From NCBI GenBank assembly GCA_964534845.1, contig CAZHPV010000036.1, forward strand, positions 1-24,253: a stretch of DNA of 24,253 nt, in the 5' to 3' direction. The notes beneath the pieces were generated by a model. The model did no database searches. It saw nothing but the letters and a program-made list of their open reading frames with translations, and was not told the DNA's origin. The DNA comes from CALCKU01 sp964534845 (lineage in GTDB: Bacteria > Pseudomonadota > Alphaproteobacteria > Caulobacterales > Maricaulaceae). A program made the translations under genes and the position numbers. Below are positions 1-7,131 of this stretch, piece by piece. Every line of letters begins with the position of its first letter. Positions within the stretch are counted from its first letter, which is position 1.

Positions 1-23
1 TACCGTGTTAAAAAGGAGACAAT

Positions 24-479
24 ATGTTTGGATTAATACCATTTGTAAAAAAGGCTGGTCGCGGGTTAGGTGCCATCATAAAAGGCCGTAAAGGCAAGGA
101 AGTGCTTGAGAAAGAAGTCAAGGACCTCGGCCTTGATACAAGCGGGGTTGAAATCGAAGTGGATGATGACGGGGGCGTTAGCCTTATCGGAGAAGCCGTC
201 TCGCAAGAAATAAAAGAAAAAATTATATTGGCCGTCGGCAATGTCGAAGGCGTTGGCGGTGTGCAAGACAAAGCGACATCGCGTGCAGGCGGACGAGAAT
301 CGCAATTCCATACGGTTAAAAGCGGGGATAGTTTATCTGCAATCTCTAAAACCTATTATGGTACTTGGCGGTTATATCCCGAAATTTTTGAGGCTAATAA
401 ACCTATGTTGACCCATCCCGATAAAATTTATCCCGGACAGGTTTTGCGTATTCCTGCCATTGCAACAGCAACATCTTAA
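24..479 (+). CDS. kbp: Potassium-binding protein Kbp (BON + LysM domains)
   Basis: A 151-residue cytoplasmic protein of the Kbp/YgaU family, which in E. coli binds K+ and helps cells adapt to high external potassium. No signal peptide is visible. A BON domain spans roughly residues 30-85, including the conserved stretch AVGNVEGVGGV. A LysM domain spans roughly 94-145, with HTVKSGDSLSAISK at its start, then FEANKPML and PDKIYPGQVLRIP; these match the E. coli protein (149 residues) nearly word for word, and length and domain order agree. The start is supported by a strong AAGGAGA site at 13-19. It appears monocistronic, since the next gene converges on it. Family assignment is from recalled E. 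coli sequence; the ion-binding role is by homology only. Confidence 0.93.
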   Translation: MFGLIPFVKKAGRGLGAIIKGRKGKEVLEKEVKDLGLDTSGVEIEVDDDGGVSLIGEAVSQEIKEKIILAVGNVEGVGGVQDKATSRAGGRESQFHTVKSGDSLSAISKTYYGTWRLYPEIFEANKPMLTHPDKIYPGQVLRIPAIATATS

Positions 480-484
480 ACCAT

Positions 485-508
485 CGCGTTAAAGACGCGC
501 TGTTTTCC
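485..508 (+). terminator. Possible terminator after kbp
   Basis: Six bases after the kbp stop codon, CGCGT (485-489) and ACGCG (495-499) form a 5-bp stem with a 5-base loop, followed by a short T-rich stretch (TTTTCC, 503-508). The stem is short and the T run is weak, so this is only a modest candidate for an intrinsic terminator. Confidence 0.35.
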
Positions 509-560
509 ATCAAAAATTGGGGAAAATGAAGACGGGGCGGAGGAGCTTTATAAAAAGATC

Positions 561-695
561 CATCCACCCCGCTGCGTGTTCTGTGAGGCGCTAACTGCGC
601 CATCCCCGGGGGGGTTGAGGAACGTCACAGATGGGACGCACGCTCTTTCCTTATACATAAATGTGTTGAATGCTGGCTGAACGCGGCACTCATGT
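561..695 (+). ncRNA. Structured RNA candidate, 6S RNA-like
   Basis: The 300 bases at 480-780 lie between two converging genes and contain no convincing reading frame, so no gene promoter or leader is expected there. Within them is a GC-rich, structured block. CGTGTTC (575-581) can pair with GAACGCG (679-685), closing a domain of about 110 bases. Inside, TCTGTGA (580-586) can instead pair with TCACAGA (625-631), GGCGC-TAACT-GCGCC (587-601) is a hairpin, and a CCCC/GGGGGGG stretch follows at 604-614. A TATAAA box at 549-554 is correctly placed for a start near 561, though no good -35 is seen. The GTGTTC near the 5' side, GCGGCAC near the 3' side, the closing stem and the length recall alphaproteobacterial 6S RNA. 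The zapA/ygfA neighbours often seen with ssrS are absent. The rest of the gap (about 696-780) is AT-richer and shows nothing definite. Ends and identity are uncertain. Confidence 0.33.
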
Positions 696-780
696 TTCGC
701 TCATATAAATGACGATTTGTACAGTTTCTAAGCCTGCGTTCATATTGACTTATAGGACGTCGATTCGTTTTTAAACAGTG

Positions 781-1422
781 CTACGGGTCGACCCAAATTG
801 GGTGTTTGCCCATAATTGATATAAATAAATCACTGGCAATATGATAGTTAAGCCAATCCTGAACATGCGGGTAGGGGGCCTTATTCCACCAGTCTTTATC
901 CGCATTGGCAAATTGTCGAATAAAGGGGAAAATCGCAATGTCAGCGATAGATTGCCGAGTGCCGATCAAAAAATTCGGGCCTTGTGTCTTATTGGCCAAT
1001 AAATTTGTCTCAAGCTTGGCAATGAATTTCTCAGCCTGTTTACGATGTTCAAGATCAATATCGCCTCGCTTAGCATCCTCTTTATACCGACTGGCATATT
1101 TATACCGATCAAGATGATGTTTAAATGGTCCGTCATTTTCCGATATCAGGGCGTCAGCTTTATCTCTATCACAGTCGAGCCAACCCAAAGGATCATTACG
1201 GGCCAGTGCCCATGAAATGACATCGAGACTTTCTTCAATAACCGTTCCGTCCTTTAAAATCACAACAGGAACAGTCGCTTTTGGGGAGGCTTTTACCATT
1301 GAATCCGGTTTGTCGCGCAGAAGGATTTCGCGGTGTTCAAGGTCTACGCCACTCACCTTTAGCGCCATTCGCCCGCGCATAGCAAAGGGGCAACGTCGAA
1401 AGGAATAGAGTATAGCACTCAT
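781..1422 (-). CDS. Glutathione S-transferase family protein
   Basis: A 213-residue soluble protein with GST architecture. The thioredoxin-like N-terminal domain (about residues 1-80) begins LYSFRRCPFAMR, with a cysteine at residue 11 in the CPF position typical of omega/beta-like and SspA-like GSTs, and has the cis-proline motif ATVPVV followed by the glutathione-contacting ESLDVISW. The helical C-terminal domain fills the rest, with QSIADIAIFPFIRQF matching the conserved helix-capping box. The family conjugates or reduces substrates with glutathione; the substrate here cannot be told. The ATG overlaps the stop of trhO in an ATGA, so the two are translationally coupled. No signal peptide or membrane segment is seen. 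Confidence 0.85.
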   Translation of the reverse strand: MSAILYSFRRCPFAMRGRMALKVSGVDLEHREILLRDKPDSMVKASPKATVPVVILKDGTVIEESLDVISWALARNDPLGWLDCDRDKADALISENDGPFKHHLDRYKYASRYKEDAKRGDIDLEHRKQAEKFIAKLETNLLANKTQGPNFLIGTRQSIADIAIFPFIRQFANADKDWWNKAPYPHVQDWLNYHIASDLFISIMGKHPIWVDP

Positions 1423-2348
1423 AAGGCACCGGCTTTATTATCGCTGCGGCCTATATGGGTCTGGCCGCGGGATTTAGCGAGCTCAATTTGCTTCTGGCGC
1501 TCGCGAAAACGCGCTTTTTGCGCCGCGTCCATGCTGTCATGACATCTGGGGCAAGACACGCCTTTAATATATTGAGGCGATGATTTATCCGCCTGCGTGA
1601 TAGGATAGCGACATGCAAAACATTGGTCATATTTGCCCTGTTTAAGACCGTGGGTGACGGCCACACGTTGATCGAATACGAAACAATCTCCTTCCCATAA
1701 GCTGTCACTTTCGTGCTGGGTTTCAAGATATTTCAATATGCCGCCTTTTAGATGATAGACATTTTCAAAGCCTTGGTTTTTCATAAACGAGCTGGCTTTT
1801 TCACATCTTATGCCGCCCGTGCAAAACATGGCGACCTTCGTGTTCGGCGAGATTTGTGGATTTTTCTTGAGCCAGTCTGGAAATTCCCGAAAGGTTTGTG
1901 TGTCAGGATTAATCGCGCCTTTAAATGTACCGATTTCGACTTCGTAATCATTTCGTGTGTCAATCAAGACGACATCAGGATCAGAAATAAGGGCGTTCCA
2001 GCTATCCGCTTCAACATATGTGCCGACGGCTTCATTAGGGTCGACGCCGTCGACGCCCATGGTCACAATTTCTTTTTTCAGACGCACTTTCATACGGTAA
2101 AACGGCATGTTTTCTGCTCGGCTTTCCTTATGGTCCAAATACTTTAAACGCGGGTCTGATCGCAAAAAAGCTATAAGCTCGGCAACCGCCTGATCTGAGC
2201 CCGCAATCGTGCCATTAATACCTTCATAAGCCAGTAAAATTGTTCCCTTGATTTCCAGCAATTCGCACATATCCTGCAAAGGGGATTTCAGGGCGGTATA
2301 GTCCGCTAGCCGGACAAAATGATATAAGGCTGCAACGCAAAAAGACAT
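1419..2348 (-). CDS. trhO: tRNA uridine(34) hydroxylase TrhO (rhodanese-fold, YceA family)
   Basis: Member of the former UPF0176/YceA family. E. coli TrhO uses O2 to hydroxylate U34 of several tRNAs to ho5U, the precursor of cmo5U/mcmo5U, independently of prephenate. Counting from the chosen start (309 residues), an acylphosphatase-like N-terminal domain (about 1-95) precedes a rhodanese domain with VVLIDTRNDYEVEIGTFKGA and the active loop FCTGGIRCEKA (cysteines near 176 and 182). The C-terminal tail holds two CxxC pairs (CFAC, CPRC) that look metal-binding, then a basic segment. An in-frame TTG lies 18 bases upstream at 2366, but ATG at 2348 gives the family's usual N-terminus (MSFCVAALYHF). 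The gene follows the lipoprotein by 55 bases and overlaps the GST gene by 4. Confidence 0.9.
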   Translation of the reverse strand: MSFCVAALYHFVRLADYTALKSPLQDMCELLEIKGTILLAYEGINGTIAGSDQAVAELIAFLRSDPRLKYLDHKESRAENMPFYRMKVRLKKEIVTMGVDGVDPNEAVGTYVEADSWNALISDPDVVLIDTRNDYEVEIGTFKGAINPDTQTFREFPDWLKKNPQISPNTKVAMFCTGGIRCEKASSFMKNQGFENVYHLKGGILKYLETQHESDSLWEGDCFVFDQRVAVTHGLKQGKYDQCFACRYPITQADKSSPQYIKGVSCPRCHDSMDAAQKARFRERQKQIELAKSRGQTHIGRSDNKAGAL

Positions 2349-2403
2349 AACCCGCTCATGAATCAAATGGTGCCTTACGGATCAAAGGCGCCGCTCTGCG
2401 CGA

Positions 2404-2871
2404 TTATACACTATTTTCAGGATTGGGCAGAGGTTTTATCAAATTTTTATATCTGTCGAAACCTTCTATAAATGCGATGAGGTTCTCGGGTAATCCCTGA
2501 TCTCGCATAAAGCCGGTCATGGCTTTGCTTATAATCTGGGGGTCATTACATGTAGAGGCCAAAGTTTTTAAATCACGCATACCGCTGCCGGACAGTAATT
2601 CTTTTTCCAGATTTTTCATGGAACTACTCAGCGCGAGTAACTGGAAGGGGCCAGGTTTTCGACCTTCCGCCCAGCTTTCGGCGGCACGGACAAGTGTTTT
2701 CATAGAGGATTTTGTGCGACTTTCTATTTGGCTGATGGCTTTGTCTGCCCGGGTGCTTATCCATTCACTGGTGCAGACCTTGGCCGGATCGGGCGTGCTG
2801 GCGCAGGCTTGCAAAGCCAGAATAGCCAAAGCAAGGCTTACCTTTCGAAACGCGGGTTTTGATAGCGGCAT
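2404..2871 (-). CDS. Small lipoprotein of unknown function
   Basis: A 155-residue protein not matched to a known family. It starts with a basic n-region (KPAFRK), a short hydrophobic core (VSLALAILAL) and a lipobox LQAC, so it should be cleaved and lipidated at that cysteine. The residue after Cys is Ala, which fits outer-membrane sorting by the Lol rule. The mature part is mostly charged helix, with an early stretch ISQIESRTKSSMKTLVRAAESW that could form a coil. Start choice: an ATG at 2883 gives four extra residues, but ATG 2871 has GGAG six bases upstream and gives a cleaner signal peptide. It is first in a probable operon with trhO and the GST gene. Confidence 0.72.
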   Translation of the reverse strand: MPLSKPAFRKVSLALAILALQACASTPDPAKVCTSEWISTRADKAISQIESRTKSSMKTLVRAAESWAEGRKPGPFQLLALSSSMKNLEKELLSGSGMRDLKTLASTCNDPQIISKAMTGFMRDQGLPENLIAFIEGFDRYKNLIKPLPNPENSV

Positions 2872-3018
2872 AATCGGCTCCATTGGTGGTCTTTCTCTTC
2901 GGGATAAGCTGCTCTTGTCAAAACGGCAAATTAAAAAAACATCTAAATATCTTCTCTTTTAAGTTAACCGCCTATCTATTTGTTTTTGACAGCGAGATTT
3001 TGGACGCTAGAAGGTTAT

Positions 3019-3768
3019 ATGCCTAAGGAAAAACCGCTTATTCCCATTAAGTTTTTTGTCGAGGACAGGGCGGATTTTCGTCTCCGCCCAGCGCCCCATC
3101 GCCGCAAGTGGATGGACGAAACGCCGGATAAATATGCCTATAGATGTTTACCTTTAGCGATTGCAAATGCTTATGGTTGGGAAATTTTATGTACCGAACA
3201 TTTCGAAGCAAAATGGACGGGCGGCGACCGGAATGAAGATATTTTATTTGCAACAAAAGATGGTAAGGACCCGCGTCATGCGACCAGCCATTTTGGCAAT
3301 GGCGTTTTAACCTTTCATGTCTCGGCCTTAATTCAGACCCCCCCCGGATATGATCTTTGGGTTTGCGGTCCCGCTAATGCTCTTAAGCCAAATATTCAGG
3401 CCCTTAATGCTGTGGTCGAGACGGATTGGTCACCTTATACATTTACAATGAACTGGAAGTTCACAACCCCTGACAGGGTTATATCGTTTCAAGAAAATGA
3501 TCCTATTGCGACCATATTCCCGATCAAGCGCGGGGAGATTGAAACTTTTGAACCTGTTTTGTGTACACCTGATGATGATCAGGCGTTATGGCAGGAATTC
3601 CTTGCGTGGCGGGATTCACGCAATGAGTTTAATGATGATCTCAAAAAAGAGGGCAGTGAAGCGCGCGCCATGAAATGGCAAAAAAATTATATGGCGGGCC
3701 CGGAGGCCGAACTGGTTCCTCCGCACCGCACCAAAATACGCCTTAAAGGGTTTAAGGGTAAGTCTTAG
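3019..3768 (+). CDS. DUF6065 family protein
   Basis: A 249-residue soluble protein resembling the DUF6065 family. Conserved stretches include MDETPDKYAYRCLPLAIANA near residue 30, a GWEILC box, SHFGNGVLTFHV near 95, TPPGYDLWVCGP near 110, and VVETDWSPYTFTMNWKFT near 130, followed by IFPIKRGEIE. No function is established that I know of. An earlier TTG at 2980 stays in frame, but ATG 3019 has AAGG at 3011-3014 just upstream and yields the natural start MPKEKPLIPIKFF. There is no signal peptide. The gene stands alone on the plus strand, divergent from the lipoprotein gene and convergent with eda, with only ten bases between the two stop codons. Family naming is from memory of the conserved blocks. 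Confidence 0.72.
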   Translation: MPKEKPLIPIKFFVEDRADFRLRPAPHRRKWMDETPDKYAYRCLPLAIANAYGWEILCTEHFEAKWTGGDRNEDILFATKDGKDPRHATSHFGNGVLTFHVSALIQTPPGYDLWVCGPANALKPNIQALNAVVETDWSPYTFTMNWKFTTPDRVISFQENDPIATIFPIKRGEIETFEPVLCTPDDDQALWQEFLAWRDSRNEFNDDLKKEGSEARAMKWQKNYMAGPEAELVPPHRTKIRLKGFKGKS

Positions 3769-3783
3769 TCAATTATCCTTAAA
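3751..3783. terminator. Inverted repeat spanning convergent stops (bidirectional terminator candidate)
   Basis: TTTAAGGGTAA (3751-3761) and TTATCCTTAAA (3773-3783) pair over 11 bp with one G-T wobble, separated by an 11-base loop. The repeat covers the stop codons of both the DUF6065 gene and eda. It could end transcription from both sides, but there is no T run after either arm, so a role in termination or in blocking read-through is inferred. Confidence 0.35.
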
Positions 3784-4354
3784 GAGCTTTAGCGACCCAT
3801 GTGCCACCCACGCCAAACACGTTAGGTAGGTCAAGATAGTTTTTATAGGTGTCTTCTCTTACACCACCAGTTGGCATGAATTTGATGTGGGGCAAAGGGG
3901 CTGACCAAGCTTTTAATGCCTTCATTCCGCCATTGACTTCTGCGGGGAAAAATTTCTGATATTTGAAACCTTCCTCATAGAGGGTCTGGGCTTCACTCGG
4001 AGTCGCAACGGCTGGGAAAACCGGCACATTCACCGATTTTAACACCTCGATAAGTGCAGGTGTTGTGCCCGGCGTGACAATAAAGTCGGCTCCTGCTGCA
4101 AGTGAGGATGTCACATCTTTTTGCGTTAAGACTGTACCCATACCGATAAGAAGATCAGGATAAGCAGCTTTCATGGCTTTCATGGCTTCGACCGCACCGG
4201 CTATGCGTAAGGTTGTCTCGACGACTTTATAGCCTTTTTGTGAAAGTTTTCGTCCGACCTCGATGGCTTGGTCCACATCCCCCAGGGTCAAAACCGGCAC
4301 AACTGGATTTTGTGCGAGGGCGTCCAATGTCGCTGTGTATAAATCGTTAGGCAT
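3779..4354 (-). CDS. eda: 2-dehydro-3-deoxy-6-phosphogluconate (KDPG) aldolase
   Basis: Last enzyme of the Entner-Doudoroff pathway: cleaves KDPG to pyruvate and glyceraldehyde 3-phosphate through a lysine Schiff base. The (beta/alpha)8 class I aldolase signature is clear: PVVPVLTLGD at the N-terminus, general acid/base Glu46 in VVETTLR, GMGTVLT near 71, and the Schiff-base Lys134 in KYQKFFPAEVNGG, followed by the phosphate-binding FMPTGGV and GVGGTWV. At 191 residues it is about 20 shorter than the E. coli enzyme (213), ending right after GGTWVAKAL and so lacking the usual last helix. Its ATG overlaps the stop of the glucokinase remnant by eight bases and has only a weak upstream site, suggesting translational coupling. 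Downstream it meets the DUF6065 gene head-on. Confidence 0.92.
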   Translation of the reverse strand: MPNDLYTATLDALAQNPVVPVLTLGDVDQAIEVGRKLSQKGYKVVETTLRIAGAVEAMKAMKAAYPDLLIGMGTVLTQKDVTSSLAAGADFIVTPGTTPALIEVLKSVNVPVFPAVATPSEAQTLYEEGFKYQKFFPAEVNGGMKALKAWSAPLPHIKFMPTGGVREDTYKNYLDLPNVFGVGGTWVAKAL

Positions 4355-4616
4355 AATAATTATCCATATAAAGTTTAGCCGCGCCGATAAGCGGAGCTTT
4401 TGGGTTGATCATGAGTTGAATGGGAATATCTTTTATATAACCGGACCGCGGACCCCGATTTAGATATTTTGTTCTGTCTTGCGGTGTTTTAAAAAAATCT
4501 ATCATATGTGCAGAGTGGCCGATTGCAGCAAAATCATTGAACGCGCAGGTCGTCTCAAACCCGAATGTCTGGCATATGTTTGTCCTGCCAATATCTCCGA
4601 CAACTATCGCACTCAT
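4347..4616 (-). pseudogene. glk: Glucokinase remnant with two large in-frame deletions
   Basis: An 89-codon open frame made of three pieces of a Glk-family glucokinase (normally about 320-330 residues). Residues 2-12 (SAIVVGDIGRT) are the N-terminal phosphate-1 loop with the second glycine of GGTN changed to Arg. Residues about 17-39 (FGFETTCAFNDFAAIGHSAH) match the segment around the catalytic Asp (NDF). Residues about 40-89 match the C-terminus: IDFFK, then KDIPIQLMINPKAPLIGAAKLY, close to E. coli and Zymomonas Glk. The sugar-binding ExGH region, the GxGTGLG phosphate-2 region and the adenosine-binding GGG region are missing, so it cannot be a working kinase of the usual kind. No stop interrupts it. 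It overlaps edd by ATGA and eda by eight bases. It is either decaying DNA or a kept translational bridge. Confidence 0.8.
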
Positions 4617-6442
4617 GATTGCGGGTTCCAGCTATACCCGCCTGTTTCAGCAGAGGTGCAGGCTGAGCGGAAGCCCGCGAACAGATCCCGACCACCGCCC
4701 AAGACATGCTTATTGGATGTGCGGCGCGCTGGTTTTCTGGCCGCAAAAAGCGCGGGGTCTACATCGATAAGAAGCTCACCTGTTTTGGCATTTAAAGTCA
4801 GAATATCGCCATCTCGCACCCGTGATAGCGGCCCGCCTAAAATAGCCTCTGGCCCGACATGAATTGCGGCAGGAACTTTGCCGGAAGCTCCCGACATACG
4901 TCCGTCTGTTACCAGTGCTACTTTATAGCCTTGGTCCTGCATAACGCCTAAAGGCGGGGTCAGTTTGTGTAGTTCGGGCATGCCGTTTGCTTGCGGGCCT
5001 TGAAAGCGAATAACGACAACCATATCCGACTTCATCTCTCCACTGTTAAAGGCGGCTAGCATGGCGTCTTGACTGTCAAAAACGCGCGCAGGAGCCTTAA
5101 CAAACCAGTGTTTTTCGTCGACAGCCGATATTTTTATCACGCCGCGTCCCAGAGGGCCCGATAAAAGCTGCAAGCCGCCATCGGACTTAAAAGGGTTGGA
5201 GACCGGGCGTAATATGTCCTTATCACCGCTTTTGAGAGGCGCCTCTCTCCACGCAATCTGGTTTTCCTCATTCAAGAAAGGCTCTTGTGCGTAATCATAT
5301 AAATCACCGCCAGATATTGTCTTGACATCAGAGTGCATTAGCCCGTTTTGGAGTAATTCCCGTATCAAATACCCCATACCACCGGCGGCGTGAAAATGGT
5401 TTACATCTGCCGCGCCGTTTGGATAAATCCGGGTCAATGAGGGTGTGATTTTAGAAAGCTCCGCGAAATCATCCCAATCGACTATGATACCCGCCGCCTT
5501 GGCCATAGCGGGAATATGTATGGTATGATTGGTCGACCCCCCCGTTGTCATCAGGCCAACCACGGCGTTGACGATGGATTTCTCATTTATGACGTCTGCT
5601 ATTGGCAGGTAATTATCCCCTAGAGCCGTGATATCGACTGCGCGCTGCGTAGCGGTTTCTGTGAGCGCCTTGCGCAGTTCTGTTCCCGGATTGACAAAGG
5701 CTGCGCCGGGTAAATGTAAACCCATCACCTCCATGAGCATTTGATTGGAATTCGCTGTGCCGTAAAATGTACAGGTTCCCGGTGAGTGATAACTTTCGCT
5801 TTCGGCTTTGAGCAACTCTTCGCGGCCAATCTTCCCTTGGGCAAATAATTGTCTGATACGAATTTTTTCTTTATTGGGCAGGCCGGAGGGCATAGGGCCG
5901 GCTGGAACAAAAATAGCCGGTATATGGCCGAAACTTAGCGCGCCGATCAAAAGTCCGGGGACGATTTTATCACACACACCAAGAAAAAGAGCTGCGTCAA
6001 ATGTATCATGAGAAAGCGCAATAGCGGTCGACATGGCGATTACATCGCGGGAGAAGAGGGATAATTCCATGCCTTCGCGGCCTTGGGTTACGCCGTCACA
6101 CATAGCCGGAACCCCGCCAGCCATCTGTGCAGTGGCCCCAGCCTTACGGGCGGCTTGACGAATGATCTCCGGATAGGCTTCGAAAGGTTGATGGGCCGAG
6201 AGCATATCATTATAAGACGAAACGATCCCGATATTTGCCCATGACGCGCCCAAAAGAGCCTGTTTGTCTTTTAATATACAGCCAGCTGCTGCGTGAGCTT
6301 GATTGCCGGCGCTAAGTTTCTTGCGCGCTGCGCCGTCCATGCGTCGAGAGTTCACTTCCTCCAGATAGGCTTGGCGGCTTTCTTGTGATCTTGCGATTAT
6401 CCGGTCTGTTACGGCTTTGACCGTGGCATTTAGCTTTGTCAT
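4613..6442 (-). CDS. edd: 6-phosphogluconate dehydratase
   Basis: Entner-Doudoroff enzyme of the IlvD/Edd family; dehydrates 6-phosphogluconate to KDPG in the cytoplasm using an oxygen-sensitive Fe-S cluster. The protein is 609 residues from ATG 6442, a normal length. Cluster-ligand cysteines sit in MCDG (about 115), GVCDKIVPG (about 157) and SPGTCTFYGTANSNQ (about 224). Other family marks are TTGGSTNHTIHIPA, HAAGGMGYLIREL and the C-terminal VTDGRMSGASGKVPAAIHV with GGPLSRVRDGD. A TTG 12 bases upstream (6454) is in frame, but ATG 6442 overlaps the pgl stop as ATGA and puts the first cluster cysteines at their usual numbers. The stop overlaps the glk remnant by another ATGA. Confidence 0.95.
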   Translation of the reverse strand: MTKLNATVKAVTDRIIARSQESRQAYLEEVNSRRMDGAARKKLSAGNQAHAAAGCILKDKQALLGASWANIGIVSSYNDMLSAHQPFEAYPEIIRQAARKAGATAQMAGGVPAMCDGVTQGREGMELSLFSRDVIAMSTAIALSHDTFDAALFLGVCDKIVPGLLIGALSFGHIPAIFVPAGPMPSGLPNKEKIRIRQLFAQGKIGREELLKAESESYHSPGTCTFYGTANSNQMLMEVMGLHLPGAAFVNPGTELRKALTETATQRAVDITALGDNYLPIADVINEKSIVNAVVGLMTTGGSTNHTIHIPAMAKAAGIIVDWDDFAELSKITPSLTRIYPNGAADVNHFHAAGGMGYLIRELLQNGLMHSDVKTISGGDLYDYAQEPFLNEENQIAWREAPLKSGDKDILRPVSNPFKSDGGLQLLSGPLGRGVIKISAVDEKHWFVKAPARVFDSQDAMLAAFNSGEMKSDMVVVIRFQGPQANGMPELHKLTPPLGVMQDQGYKVALVTDGRMSGASGKVPAAIHVGPEAILGGPLSRVRDGDILTLNAKTGELLIDVDPALFAARKPARRTSNKHVLGGGRDLFAGFRSACTSAETGGYSWNPQS

Positions 6443-7131
6443 GCGGCCGTCCAATATATCTTGAGATTATCTTGCCCCAAAAACGCCCGGATAGGCATGT
6501 CATGTATATCGCCCGTGCTTTGGGCTGTCTTTAATGTCGCTCTTTTTTGCGCGCCTTTGAGTGCAAGTATCACGCAATGTGCGCTCGCAATAGCCGGGGC
6601 TGATAATGTCATGCGTTGAGTGTGCGTGCCCGTGACGTCGGATTTCTTTGCGGTAATGGCGGCGACTTTATTCGGACAATTCATCGCTTTGCCTAAGCCG
6701 TGGGCCTGCGGAAATAAGGAAGCTGTATGTCCGTCATTGCCCATACCCAGTAAGACCACATCAAATGGGTAGGGTAGGGCATCATAGCGCACTTTAAGGG
6801 GTTCCAAGCCAAGCTGAGGTGAGGCATGCTGGGTTTTCATACCGGTGAAATTGGCAAGGCTGGCGGGGCCTTGACATAATGTGTTTTTGATGAGGCGCGC
6901 ATTGGAGGCGGGATGGTCTGGCTCGACCCAACGCTCATCAACAAGTGCTATGTCAATATTTTCCCAGTCCAAATTTTGTCGTCCTAATTTGGCATATATG
7001 GGCGCCGGGGTGGACCCGCCCGAAACAAGCAAACTCGCCCGCCTGCCAGCTTTAAGCGCTGTCCCTAGGCGGTTGGTTATGCTTTTGCATATTCGACCTG
7101 CCCAATCTTCGACTGTGTCGCAGATAATCAT
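6439..7131 (-). CDS. pgl: 6-phosphogluconolactonase
   Basis: Hydrolyses 6-phosphogluconolactone to 6-phosphogluconate, between Zwf and Edd. At 230 residues it is the DevB/SOL type related to NagB. Visible family motifs are SGGSTPAPIY (about residue 37), the DERWV box (about 65-69) with PASNARL, and LLGMGNDGHTASLFP (about 130-145). The C-terminal RMTLSAPAI and GAQKRATL are also typical. The ATG overlaps the zwf stop (ATGA, 7128-7131) and the stop overlaps the edd start in the same way, so all three should be translated as a coupled unit. No signal peptide. Confidence 0.93.
   Translation of the reverse strand: MIICDTVEDWAGRICKSITNRLGTALKAGRRASLLVSGGSTPAPIYAKLGRQNLDWENIDIALVDERWVEPDHPASNARLIKNTLCQGPASLANFTGMKTQHASPQLGLEPLKVRYDALPYPFDVVLLGMGNDGHTASLFPQAHGLGKAMNCPNKVAAITAKKSDVTGTHTQRMTLSAPAIASAHCVILALKGAQKRATLKTAQSTGDIHDMPIRAFLGQDNLKIYWTAA

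Noticed and set aside
785..794. Perfect 10-base palindrome GGGTCGACCC
   Set aside because: It lies inside the last codons of the GST gene and is too short and isolated to be called a site.
1752..2147. Open frame of 131 codons on the plus strand
   Set aside because: It lies fully antisense to trhO, whose protein has clear family motifs; its translation shows no domain and it has no ribosome site of note.
2986..2991. TTGACA resembling a -35 box upstream of the DUF6065 gene
   Set aside because: No -10 hexamer is found at 16-18 bases; the nearest TTATAT is 23 bases away and overlaps the start codon.
4479..4862. Open frame of 127 codons on the plus strand across the glk remnant and edd 3' end
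   Set aside because: Its length follows from the opposing coding frames; no domain is seen, while the minus-strand frames have clear homology.
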